This document shows positions 46,011 to 57,294 of a DNA stretch of 64,000 nucleotides, one piece after another. A program made the position numbers and the translations under genes. Below the pieces are notes generated by a model that did no database searches, had not been told where the DNA came from, and saw only the letters and a list, made by a program, of their open reading frames with translations. Where the stretch lies: the NCBI GenBank assembly GCA_009763385.1, contig CM019825.1:117547131-117611130 (forward strand). Direction: 5' to 3'. The first letter of the stretch is position 1. Each line of letters opens with the position of its first letter. Origin of the DNA: Coix lacryma-jobi var. lacryma-jobi (Eukaryota; Streptophyta; Magnoliopsida; Poales; Poaceae).

Positions 46011-46422
46011 AAAAAATAAAAAAATTCTTAGCCAAGAGCTTCCTAAAGCCCTCGGCAAAGAGCCTGTTTGCCGAGAGCCAGGGCCAGGGCTCTCGGCAAA
46101 GAAATTACAAAAAAAAATATCAAAAGCCTTTGCCGAGAGCCTAACAGCTGGCTCTCAGCAAAGTTGACGGCGTAGGCGGGCCGTTTGCGTAGCTGGGCCT
46201 TTGCCGAGGGCTGCTTTATGCCGAGAGCTTAACCCTCGGCATAATGTACCTTTGCCGAGAGCTACATTTTGCCGACTGCTCGGCTCTCGGCATAGAACCT
46301 TTTGCCGATGGTTTTTTTTTGCCGAGCGTTGGCTCTCGGCAAAGGTCGCCTTTGTCGAACGCCTGATATTTGGCTCTCGGCAAACCTCGGGACGCTCGGT
46401 AAATGAGCCGTCTCCGGTAGTG
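46011..46422. repeat. CACTA3 subterminal TTTGCCGAGAGC repeats, right end
   Basis: About 15 direct and inverted copies of TTTGCCGAGAGC, with variants such as TATGCCGAGAGC, before the TIR ending at 46422. Confidence 0.9.
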
Positions 46423-46425
46423 GAG

Positions 46426-47081
46426 GGAGTAATCAACTTTAGGGATGGACGTTTATAATGGTTGCCTCTGAACTTTAGGGATGGACGTTTAGAATGGTTG
46501 CCTCTGCTAATAACAATTTTGAAATACGGGTGTCCGTAGATAACAACCTTTGTTAATCAATGATTAATCGAGGTAGACGCTTGAAGTTACCCACATCTAT
46601 AAATGATTTTTAGAGGCTGGACATTTGCTACCTGGCCATTTACAGAGGTTTTCTCTTCATGTGTCCGCGCGCCTCTATTAATTAAAAAGTGGTTGTCCTC
46701 TAATTAAAAAGTGGTTATCTTAAGGCCTTAATACACAATAATAAACGTCATAAAATACTCCTGCTGTTCCAAAACATAAGGTCTTTTGTTTTTGTTCTAA
46801 GTCAAACACTTTAATTTTAATAACCAAATTTATAGAAAATATATCAACTTTATATATAAACTCAAACTAGTTTCATTTATAATCTACTACCACATGTCTT
46901 GATACTATGTTTAATTTATTTGGTATCGTTTCCACCAACACACCTTACAAATCGTCTAATGTCCCCATCCTCACATTCTTGAAATAATACTAGATATTGT
47001 TCATATAGAGAGGTTCTTCACACAAATGATGTCTACCCAGAACAAGACACACTTCTCCGATCCCAATTGGGAACATCAGGT
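46426..47081. other. Intergenic DNA with a 36-bp tandem repeat and a MITE remnant
   Basis: A 36-bp unit starting AACTTTAGGGATGGACGTTT occurs twice (about 46434-46506). A sequence CTCCTGCTGTTCCAAAACAT at about 46758 resembles one end of a Stowaway-type MITE whose other end is not seen. No gene. Confidence 0.5.
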
Positions 47082-48970
47082 TGATATGTGCCCTTTGGTT
47101 TGAACTTATGATGAATGATTGTCAACAAGCTCACGTGTTAGCGTAACTGTGCAACCTATCTCTTGGCTATGTTGGAGTGCAGGTGAGGAGCTTGGAGACA
47201 ATGGTCAATGGTGAGGTGAAGGTCAAGTACAGACATGTCGTGCCGATGGACTAGGACTGGCAAAGGGTGGACATGAGGCTTGGACTAAGGGACTAGGAGG
47301 TCGGAGAACCAGTTGTAGTACCTGGCACTTGGTGAGAACAAGCAAGAGTACATGGAATGAAGACGACATCAGTCGAGTCAAGACGGAAGACGATTGTGTC
47401 ATGGCACCTGGCGACGGTTAGACACGGGCTTGCATGAGAGATACAAGTGTCGTCAGTCGAGTTAGGAAGGAAGGCGAAGGCATCGTGCTTGACAAAAGCT
47501 AGACATGCGTCGACATCAGTGTCGGGAGACGGGGCATAGCACCTACGCTCCTTCTACGCGTGGGTTTGGTGGTTGAGCCTCAGAAAACCATCCCCGACGG
47601 TTTCTAGGTTTGGGCCTTAAAATCTAGGGCGGCTGGTTTCTAAGTTTGAGCCTCAAAACTCAAGTTGGCGGGTCTGCCAGTTTGGGCCTCAAAAACTGTC
47701 GAAGATTCTGAGGAGGAATTTGGCAGCTTGTGGCAGCACCACGAGGCTGGCGTCGAGGCGAAGCTAGTAGTGAGGAAGGCTTGTGACCGTCGGGGCAGCA
47801 CATGGCGGCATCGTGGAGCTTGAGTTGCGACAAAACTAAAGATGAGGAAGGCGTAGGACCATCGATCTGGAAGACCTGACAGAGTTGTTTTGGAATTCCC
47901 CTGCACTAGCTATTTTTCTCTTTGTATCCTAGGAGTATAAGGGGTATAATGTAATAGGCTATAAATAAGGGATGACACCCTTCATCCCTCTCTATAACTT
48001 CAAACTTGCTATATTTTCCATTTCATCTATTAGGCATCCTTCCTCGTAGATACTCTAGTGATCCATAGCGACGAATCATTCCTTTGTGTATTTGGATTTC
48101 AGGAAAGGTGACCGTAATCACTTTATAGCCTCGTTGGCTCTTTGACTGAAATTTTGTGATTGCGATTTTGTTCTTTGCATTCTTTGTTTTCCCCTCTTTG
48201 TGATTTTGTGAGATATTTTGATTCGAGGGATGAATTGCGATTCCATTTGAATCATCTTGTGCTTTGTTGTGAGAAGCATCTTTTCACCAAAAGAATTTAT
48301 CTAATTCCTAACGAGCACAAAGATGGGGTGAAAGTCATTTTTGGAGCCAAACCTTCTCCCTTTTTCCGTAATATAAGATATATCTTGAGATCTAGTTTGG
48401 TTTGAGCCATAATATCATAGGAATAACTCACCAAAATATTCAAGATCACCTGGCTAAAGATTGGTTGCACGCCCTTTTGATTTGGTCGAGGTCCGATCGA
48501 ATTTGGTTTTGGAGCATGTTGTTTTTGTGCTTTTTTGGCACTCAAGGATAGTCCGCCGCTCAGCCATGAATTGTCTAGGGGTCAGGGTTGAGCATAGGCA
48601 GAAGCTGTTCTTGACTGACTGTCTTCTGTCAGGTGACCGGCGGATAGTCCCCGCATTACCATGGACAGTCCATCGGGAAGTTTTGACGGGGAATAGTTAT
48701 GTTGTTTGCACTGTTCATTTGAACGACAGACAGTCTAGGTTCCCAAGGCACGAACAGTTTGAGACCTGTCTAGAATTGTTTTAGAATAGTTTGATTTCTA
48801 GGAGTTCAATTGTGAACAGTCCGGTGCCAACCCCGGATAGTCTGATAGGCTTTCCTAGATAGTCTGAGCATGTGCAGTTTTCTCCGACTTTGGTGTTCTG
48901 CTTTGGGGTTGAACTTGGGACAACGACCAAGTATTCACCCACCTCTCTGGTCACCATTTTTGGTCCTTCA
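47082..48970 (+). repeat. Diverged copia LTR (copia B), solo or truncated
   Basis: It starts TGATATGTGCCC and ends TTTTTGGTCCTTCA. It aligns with the copia A LTR in many blocks (for example GGTGAAGGTCAAGTA and GCCGATGGAC). A TATAAATA box is at 47960-47967. About seven decayed motifs of the form GGAYAGTCC lie at 48547-48870. The flanks do not show a clear 5-bp duplication. A second copy of the LTR start at 50573 suggests that this could once have been the left LTR of a longer element. Confidence 0.75.
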
Positions 48971-49189
48971 CCACTGTTAGCTTTTGCTCCCTCCATTCCA
49001 AATAAGACATTTTGACTTTTCTAACTCCATTGCTTTCAATATGTATCTAGATATAGTGTATATCTAAATTGCTTTCACTATGTATACTTACGTTACCTAT
49101 TCAACAAATGATATATAAAGCTAATACAATTTAAGATTAGCATTGAGCATAAACCTATAAATAGATCTATAACCATTCAAGAAGCTAAT
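48971..49189. other. Stowaway-like remnant and AT-rich DNA
   Basis: CTCCCTCCATTCCAAATAAG at about 48989 matches a Stowaway terminal repeat. The opposite end is not found. Confidence 0.45.
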
Positions 49190-49882
49190 TTGGATATCTC
49201 GTTCAATGCATCCTTAAGCCATACCTTGGCCCTCTTGTGTACCCACTTGAGGTTCCTTCGCTATATATTCAGCCTACGGTTTGGCATGAGCACACCGATG
49301 GAATGCATCCATTCAATGAGAGGACAAGCAACCACACAACACATGGTCTGTGATCTTAACCATATACAACATCCCCAGGTGGCTATGTCAGAAATGAAAG
49401 TACTTTTTGCTCACTATTCTCATCCATGGGGCCAAACAACTAGACACTGATATAGATGTGTTCCTGGAGCCTTTGACGCATGAAATAGAGATGCTATGGA
49501 GACATAGAGTGTCAATGTTTGATGCGTTGAGTAAGCAGGATTTTGTATGTAATGCAATTATTTTTGTCACTACTAATGATTAACTCATGTTGTTTTCTTT
49601 CTCAAGATAGAACAAGGGAAGGTGGGATGCTTGGTATGCTGGCATAATACTTCATTTGTGTACCTAGATGCATATAAGAAAATTGTTTACCTAAGGTACC
49701 AATATTTCTTAAAGACAACTAACAGATACATCAACAAGATGTTCTTCAAATTTTATGACAACAAGGCGGAGAATGAATCTGCTTTTGTAGATAAGCCAAA
49801 ATGGGCAACACATGTTCCAAATGGTGAAAAACATACAACACAACTATTGATGATGGTAGTTAACAACCAATGTAATATGTGA
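49190..49882 (+). pseudogene. Ancient TNP2 transposase relic
   Basis: Translation in shifting frames gives TNP2-like blocks: HPWGQTTRH followed by DTDIDVFLEPLTHEIEMLW (about 49430-49500), FVCNAIIFVTTND (about 49540-49580), then GCLVCWHNTSFVYLDAYKK and VYLRYQYFLKTTNRYINK (about 49627-49735). These correspond to the region around NDIDVYLRPL and VGHRRFLPVGHP in the CACTA1 transposase. Several frame changes are needed. It is a fragment only, with no CACTA ends found. Confidence 0.6.
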
Positions 49883-50572
49883 AAGAAACATGCATAAGGG
49901 CACATATGAGATCACCAACATAGGTCTAAGGGTTTAAACTAACAAATTCTATGAGTGTTGGTGAATCTACTATTTCCGTAGGGTTTAATTAGAAAACATG
50001 CAAGGTGGACCTACATGTCATACTCTACCTCAGAATTAGAGGGTGGTGCCTATGTGGGAACATACTAGAAGACATCAAAGGGCACCATGACGAAGCTCAC
50101 CACAGGAGGCTGACCTATGGGGCTGGCCAACCCCACCACCAGGCCAACCGACTTGTGGGCCCCGCCTGTCAGTCTCCCCCCACTATGTCGGTTCACTACA
50201 AACCTCTATAGTGGATTTAAGTCATTGCTTAAGTCAGTTTGATCCAAGGTCTAACGTTGCTCCCTCAGGACTATAAATAAGAGGCCCCTGGACTCATGGC
50301 CAGGCATCAAATTCATTTGAGAGATCAAGTCTCCAGAGCAGAAACCCTAATATTCTTAGAGCTCCTCTACATTCTAGAGCCTAGCTAGTTAGAGTAGAAT
50401 TAGACGGAGGCAAGCATCGTTTGGATTTCCTGCATTATAAAGAGCATGACTTGGTATAGTATTTTTTATCCCTCTGTCTTTTGTATCTTTACTACTTCGG
50501 TGTGTTTGCTACAATCATAATGACATTAGTTCTTATATTGTTTATGTTCTTATTTACTATGTGCGAACACAA
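49883..50572 (+). repeat. Fragment related to the E-type LTR
   Basis: Contains GGACTATAAATAAGAGGC at about 50269, followed by blocks (GAGCTCCTC, CTAGCTAGTTAGAGTAGAATTAGA) that match the region after the TATA box of the E-type LTRs at 51254 and 53471. Strongly diverged and truncated. Confidence 0.5.
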
Positions 50573-52825
50573 GGTTGATATGTGCCTGTTGACGGTAGAT
50601 AACTCCTATTTTAAACCGTCAACTAACCTCATAAATGACCCGCAATGATCCAAAGAGTATAGCTATAGGGTTTGATTCTAACGAGTTCCATGAGTTGTGT
50701 AGTTCTCACTTGTTTTGCAGGATATTCAATATTTCATCATAAGAAAGTATCTCAAGTGAAGAATTAGAGCACACCAGTGTGACGAGCTCGTCGAGACTAT
50801 CGCAACAGACATGCCACTTGCCATATTTGGAGTCCCAAAGTAAGAGTCCTCGATGAATACGACCAGGAAGACTCTGGAGCCCTCTACAAGCATTATCCAT
50901 ACAAAGATCAGGGGTGTAACAGACAAGATTCCAACAGCTATAGAATACCATAATTATCTAGGGACCAGACAGAAAGAAGACGATAAGGAATCCATCGACG
51001 CCACGACTCGTTGCGCAAACCAACCGAACAAAGATTCTAGGAGAATAAGGAAGGTACCAGAAGACTCCCGATCGAAGGACGAGGCAGGCGGCGGCAGGGG
51101 AGGCCGGCCGGCCTCAACCCTAGGCCGATCGGCTAGGGCCCACATGTCAGCCAGCTCTCCTTCGCGCGACATGACCTAATTGACCTCTTCAACGTATCTC
51201 AACCATTGTTCAAGGTCGGTTTGATCCGAGGGTTGCGGTTCATCCCACCGGGCTATATAAGAAACCCAGACCCCCCGGCATCAGAGATCGAATTCATATC
51301 TCATAGCATGGATCAATCAATTAGATTAGAGGTAGCCTAGACAACCAGGAGCTCCACCATCCAAGGGCGTAGCTAGAATAGAATTAGAAGAGTCGAGGAA
51401 GCTCGAATTCTGGATCTAGTCAAGAGGAGCTAGGTAATTAGCCTTGTCTTCTCTCTTGTATCAACATTGCTCTTCTAATTGTTCTTCTAATTGTCTAATT
51501 TTCTTCTGGTTCATTATCTTGTGTTCTAATTGTGTTCTAGTTCATCTTCTAATCTCTCTAGTTCATCTCTGTGTTCTAATCTAGTTCTAATTACCTCTCT
51601 AGTTCATCTCTGTGTTATAATCTATTTCTAATTGTTTATCTAGTTCTTATTCATCTTCTAGTTTGTGTTCTAGTTGATACCTATAATGACTTGTTACTAT
51701 TCGTGTTCATAATTATAATGTTCATCGTCTACTTTGATTATATGTCTAGCATAGCTAGGGTATCTTTATGTTTATGCTCTTGTTCGTATAGCACTCATTC
51801 TATCGATCGTGGGGTGAGTGGTCAACATTGTGTAAGCGTGGTGCTTGTACGTTGTTTACCTGTGAATGCACCCTATATTCTGGGCCAGCAAGTGGTAGAT
51901 CACGAGGGTGACTCTTATAGCCTCGTTGAGTCCTTTGTAGTCCACTCCACAAATCTAGGACAAGTAAGACCTGGTCACCCAGAGGGGATAGACTCTGGAT
52001 CTGATCCTCCAAGCGTGATGTCTCCTGCGTATAAATATAAGTTATTCTAACCATGATTGCTAAACATAATTGCACTAATTGATGTAGTCTATGACCTATA
52101 GTTAGAACCATATTAGGAAGTTAATCTGTCTCTTTCTAGATTTGGCTATGATCCGACCTTGGGTGGGAATGCTCTGTTGGAACTCCTTTTATGGTTTACT
52201 ATGTTCTATTACATTTGTCTTATTTATCATTTATGGTTGATTCCTGTGTTAAGTATAGATCTAGTGGAACTCTTATCATAATCATACATGTGTGTGTCAT
52301 AGTTGTAGATATGTATCTCCTGCCGGTTAACTCATGATATGCATTGCTCCGTTATAAATAACGATACCTTGGAAACTCTCCTTGGTGAAATGATATAGCG
52401 GATGTATTTTATCTATGCGCTTGCAGATAATCTTATCTCATATTTTATAAGGGCAAGATCATAAATACCATCCACATCTCTAGTGTCGCTGCTAGTGGTG
52501 ACAACCTAGCATTAAAGGTAATGTTGTTAGATTTGACTACCTGCATTTCTGGCGCCGTTATCTGAAGTGATGCTAAGAGATGTCAACAGTGCCCTTGTGG
52601 TTCCTTCCTAAGTGATGAGCGATCGGTCAACAGGCTCACCGGGAGGGGTGATGGCAACGTGTGTCTCTTGGCTGGGTTGTTGTGCAGATGTGGAGCTCAG
52701 AGACAATGGTCGATGGCGAGGTGAATGTCAGTAGAGACGGTTCGTGCCGATGGACCGAGAGCGGTGAAGGGCGGACGTGATGCTTGAACCAACGGACCGG
52801 GAGGCTGGAGGACCGGCTGTGGTAG
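50573..52825 (+). repeat. Copia B LTR fragment, split by E1
   Basis: 50573-50586 repeats the start of the LTR at 47081 (TTGATATGTGCC). After the E1 insertion, 52594-52825 continues the same LTR (GGAGCTCAGAGACAATGGTC, TGCCGATGGACCGAGAG) until it is cut by E2 at 52826. Confidence 0.7.
50587..52588 (+). repeat. E1: 2,002-bp solo LTR-like element, target duplication GTGCC
   Basis: It starts TGTTGACGG and ends ATGTCAACA, a perfect 7-bp terminal inverted repeat. GTGCC flanks it on both sides (50582-50586 and 52589-52593). A TATATAA box is at 51254-51260. A primer-site-like TGGCGCCGTT lies 41 bases before the right end. No protein is encoded. A solo LTR, probably Ty3/gypsy-like, is the best reading. 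Confidence 0.8.
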
Positions 52826-54407
52826 TGTTGACGGTAGATAACTCCTATTTTATACCGTCAACTAACCTCATAAATGACCCGCAATGATCCAAAGAGTGTA
52901 GCTATAGGGTTTTATTCTAACGAGTTCCACGAGTTGTGTTGTTCTCACTTGTTTTGTAGGATATTCAATATTTCATCATAAGAAAGTATCTCAAGTGAAG
53001 AATTAGAGCACACCATTGTGACAAGCTCGTTGAGACTATCGAAATGGACATACCACTTGCCTTATTTGGAGCCCTGAGCGAGAGTCCTCGATGAATACGA
53101 CTTGGAAGACTCTGGAACCCTCTAGAAGCATTATCCATACAAAGATCAGGGGTGTAGCAGACAAGATTCCAATAGCTATAGAATACCAAAATTATCTATG
53201 GACTAGACAGTAAGAAGACGACAAGGAATCCAACCACGCCACGACTCATTGCGCAAACTAATCGAACAAGGACTTTAGGCGAAGAAGGAATGTACCAGAA
53301 GACTCCCGATCGAAGGACGAGGCAGGCGGCGGCAAGGGGAGGCCGGCCAGTCTGGGCCCACATGGCAGCCTCCCCTCCTTTGCATGAGTGACCTAACTGA
53401 CCTCTACTTTGTATCTCAACCGTTGTTCAAGGTCGGTTTGATCCGAGGGCTGCGTTTCATCCCACCGGGCTATATAAGAAACCCAACACCCCCCTCCTAG
53501 AGATCATCATCATCATCAGATCAACAACCAGTTCATCGCTTCATAGATCAATCATTTAGTTTAGAGATAGCCTAGACAACCAAGAGCTCCACCATCCAAA
53601 GGTGTAGCTAGAATAGAATTAGAAAAGTTGAGGGAAGCTCGGATTCCGGATCAAGTCAAGAGGAGCTAGGTAATTAGCCTTGTCTTCTCTCTTGTATCAA
53701 CATTGTTCTTCTAATTGTCTAATTGTCTTCTAGTTCATCATCTTTGTGTGCTAATTGTGTTCTAGTTCATCTTCTAATCCATCTAGTTCATCTTTGTGTT
53801 ATAATCTAGTTCTAATTACCTTTGTAGTTCATCCTAGTGCTTCTAATCTACCTCTAATTGTTCTTCTAGTTCTTATTCATCTTCTAATTCGTGTTCTAGT
53901 TGATACTTGTCATGACTTGTTACTATTTCGTGTTCATAATTATAATATTCATCGTCTACTTTGATTATATGTCTAGCATAGCCAGGGTATCTCTATGTTT
54001 TTGCTCTTGTTCCTATAGCGCTCATTCTATCGATCGCGGGGTGAGTGGTCAACATTGTGTAAGCGTGGTGCTTATACGTTGTTTACCTACGAATGCACCC
54101 TATATTCTGGGCCAACAAGTGGTAGTTCATGAGGGTGACTCTTATAGCCTCGTTGAGTCCTCTGTAGTCCACTCCCCGAATATAGGACTAGCAAGACCTG
54201 GTCACCCAGAAGGGATAGACTCTGGATCTGATCCTCGATGCATGATGTCTCCTGCGTGATTGCTAAACATAATTGCACTAATTGACATAGTCTATGACCT
54301 ATAGTTAGAACCATATTAGGAAGTTAATCATCTATCTCTTTCTAGTTCTAGTTATGATCCAACCTTCGATGGGAATGCTCTATTGGAACTCTTTATGGTT
54401 TGCTCTG
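52826..54407 (+). repeat. E2: second copy of the E-type LTR, interrupted
   Basis: It starts TGTTGACGGTAGATAACTCC like E1 and follows it closely through the TATATAA box (53471-53477) to 'CTCTATTGGAACTC', where C1 cuts in at 54408. The rest should lie beyond the window. Compared with E1, several small deletions are present. Confidence 0.8.
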
Positions 54408-56170
54408 TGAAAGGACCTAAGTGGTTGCCTAGAGGGGGGGTGAATAGGCTATTATAAAAATAACAATTCTTGAAGCGGAAACGATTTGGATTTGGTGTTT
54501 TCAAATGAAAACTCCACACATATAATCTTAACCACAAAGGAGTAAAAAGATCAGAGTATATAAGAGTAAGAAATAACCCTAGGAGCCGAACACCTGCAAC
54601 CACAAAGATTAGTATTGAGTATAACTTAATCAACTGCAAGCAGCTCTACCGGACATGTCCGGGTTGCTCGATTGCGGTAGATCAAGATCCTAACTGTCTC
54701 TTTTGAAATCCACCACCTAGGTGACCTACACAGGTGATATAAGAAGCACAGTAGACAATAAATATATGAAGTAATGGACAATGAGACACGATATTTGTTT
54801 TACCGAAGTTCGGCACCCCCTCGGGTCCTACTCTCTGTTGAGCCGGCTGCGAGCTACCACAAAGGTGGGCTCTAGAGGACACCATAGGTCACTCTAGCTG
54901 CCGTCTATTTCACCCGCTATGCTCCTTGCACTAGTTGATCTCTTTTGAGGAGAGATCAAACCTTTACAAACTTTCCAAGGCACACCACAAGCTCTTGGGT
55001 GCTCTCCGGCGACGCCTAGCCGTCTAGGACCGCGGAGTCCAAGAGTAACAAATGCAACACACGAGATTGACAATAAAGCTCAAGTGCTCAAGAAAGGGAT
55101 TGCTCTCCAGTTAAATTTTCACTCAACCCACAATATGGATTTTGGGATTTGAAGCTCCACTCACTAAGAGAGGGTTTGGGAGTGCTCACAAAGCTCACAA
55201 GTGCTCTAGGGAACCAGCAGAATCAGCAGCCTCCAAAAGTGGAGGCTTGGGGGTATTTAAATAACCACCCACGAAACTAGTCGTTACTAGCCGTTGGACA
55301 CCTACCGGACATGTCCGGTAGGACCAACTCTTGTGAAATCAAACAGCTTAGGTCCCACTCCACTCAATGGATAAAACAGAGTGTACCTAGGAGAAGGAAT
55401 GGGACAGACAACCCTTAAGGGAGAGAGAACTCAGAGAATAGGAAAGATGGCTGGGCAAAGCACCTACCGGACATGTCCGGTAGAGCCACAACCAGCAGAC
55501 CACCGGTACTATCGTGTTTAATAGCGGTACTACTTCTAGGTCAAAAAAGCTTTACACAAAGAGCCCTGCAAACTGACCCTTGAAGGTCGGTACTACCGAG
55601 CACAAAGTCGGTACTACCGACTACCCCAAACTCGCACCTATCGGACATGTCTGGTAGGCCACCCGGACATGTCCAGGTTGAGCGAGACTCAAACAAATAG
55701 CCCTTGCAGCACTCTCTTCTCTCTCAATCTCACATGGGTTGACTTGAGCACTTAGAGAAACGATGTCTATTGTGATAGAACCGACCAATTTATAAGAGCA
55801 CAAGTGCGAAAACCTCTGCCGGAGCAACCGAATTAGCACACTTGAGCCTATATAAACCAGGTAGTCCGTGAAATCCGGAGGGATTTCAAACTTTTCCAAC
55901 ATCTCAGCCAAGATCGCATGGTCAAGCAAATACAGATCATGTTCACGGAGCTTTGCAGCAGAAATAAAATTACAATAAAGTTTACAAATAATAATACAAG
56001 TGGAGTTCCACTTAATTTAGAAGAAGCAATATAGCTTTGAAATGAATACCATAACATAAGTTGAAATACTTTGCTAGCTTGAGTGACACCCTCCAACAAT
56101 AGCATAAAGAGAAGAAGTATGGAATTGCCGAGCCCACCGACACTGGCCATCACCTTTCGGCAGACCTAAC
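54408..56170 (-). repeat. C1: copia LTR on the minus strand, inserted in E2
   Basis: The plus-strand start TGAAAGGACCTAAGTGG with CTAGAGGGGGGGTGAATAGG is the inverted LTR end typical of this copia group. A TATTTAAATA palindrome at 55254-55263 is a TATA candidate reading on the minus strand. Palindromic CCGGACATGTCCGG motifs occur at about 54651, 55305 and 55465, with variants at 55637 and 55662, plus CGGTACTACCG variants at 55500-55620. No coding sequence. Confidence 0.7.
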
Positions 56171-57294
56171 TGTAACGACCTGTGTGGCCTAGAGGGGGGG
56201 TGAATAGGCCTGTCAAAAATCAGAGCTCAAAACTTAATTAGATAAGCCCGACACTACCGCCCTGTGCCCGACACTGCCGCTCCCCGGCACTGCCGGCCTC
56301 AGCCCGGTACTGCCGCGCAGAATACTTCCCGAGCCTGCAATTCGAAATCCAGCCACAACAAACCAAATCTATATGAATGGAAATGCTACACTAGGTTTCC
56401 TGAACCAGCAGAACCAACTCTACCAAGCCAATTATGTAGTATGAAGTAGATCGGGCCAAACCCTAGAATCTATCACAAGCTCACAAGTATGAAATATGAA
56501 AGCAAGTAAGCACAAGAGACAAGTGATTTATCCCATGGTTCAGCTCGCCACCAAGGCTTGTCTACCTCCATGTTGTTGAGGTTGACCACTTAGGTCATGA
56601 GCTTTGCAACTCTGACTCGTTCTCAAGTCAAGGAACCAAATCCATTAGGTGAGGGGTAATAATACTAGCTGCACGAGTGATTACAAACCTCCCAAGGCCG
56701 CCACACAAGTTGGCTAGCTCTAGGGCAACGCCTAGCCGGCTAGGGTTCCAAGAATCCAAGAGTAATAGAATCAAATCCACCGGCTATGGCTCAAATCAAG
56801 TGCTCTAGGAAGTAGATCTCAGCTAGGGCTTCTCTTTGACGAAGGTTTGAGGGTCTAACTCACTTGGAATCAATGGGAATCGAAGATTGAGTGAGAGAGA
56901 GCTTGGGAGCCTTCAATGGGGAGAGGAAGCCTTGTCTGGAGGTAGGAGAAGAGTAAATGGTCGTGGATGACCGTTGGGTGGCAGGAGAGTAGTGTAAATA
57001 CCCCCTGCCATCCAACGGCTGAAACAAGTCGCGGTAGTGCCGGCCGTAGCCCGGCAGTGCCGCGGCCCGACACTGCCGCGCCTACCAGACAGACAGCAAA
57101 AGATCAGAATTTTGTGCAGCTGTCTTTGGTTGGAGATAAGGATGGCTTGGGCTGGTTTGAGCACATATCATTCAGCCATAGCGATGCATTTGCATTCCCC
57201 CTTGATAGTACGGCAATCCTAGAACTCAAATACATAAGAAAAAGCTCGTTGTAGCACTTTGAGTCCGGAACCGATGAAATAACGTATGAGGGGT
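56171..57294 (-). repeat. C2: related copia LTR on the minus strand, inserted in C1
   Basis: The start TGTAACGACCTGTGTGGCCT with AGAGGGGGGGTGAATAGG parallels C1. Blocks such as GCAACGCCTAGCCGGCTAGG align with C1 GCGACGCCTAGCCGTCTAGG. Its palindromic motif is CGGCACTGCCG and variants (56248-56310 and 57035-57080). A TATA candidate (GTATTTAC on the minus strand) is at about 56993-57000. It is cut by copia D at 57294. Confidence 0.7.

Larger units (their letters stand above)
27315..46422 (-). mobile_element. CACTA3, an unrelated En/Spm-type element carrying a nested copia element
   Basis: The left end CACTACTGGACACGG and the inverted right end CACTACCGGAGACGG agree at 13 of 15 bases. The flanking duplication is GAG (27312-27314 and 46423-46425). 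Subterminal arrays are built on CTTTGCCGAGAGC, a different unit from CACTA1/2. Genes run on the minus strand: a TNP2 transposase (45.4 to 30.2 kb, interrupted) and a Transposase_24-type gene (30102-28072). Both have stops. Without the 11.6-kb copia insert the element would be about 7.5 kb. Confidence 0.93.

Noticed and set aside
47082..48970. A clean target duplication for the copia B solo LTR
   Set aside because: The flanks CAGGT and CCACT do not match, so no duplication is claimed.
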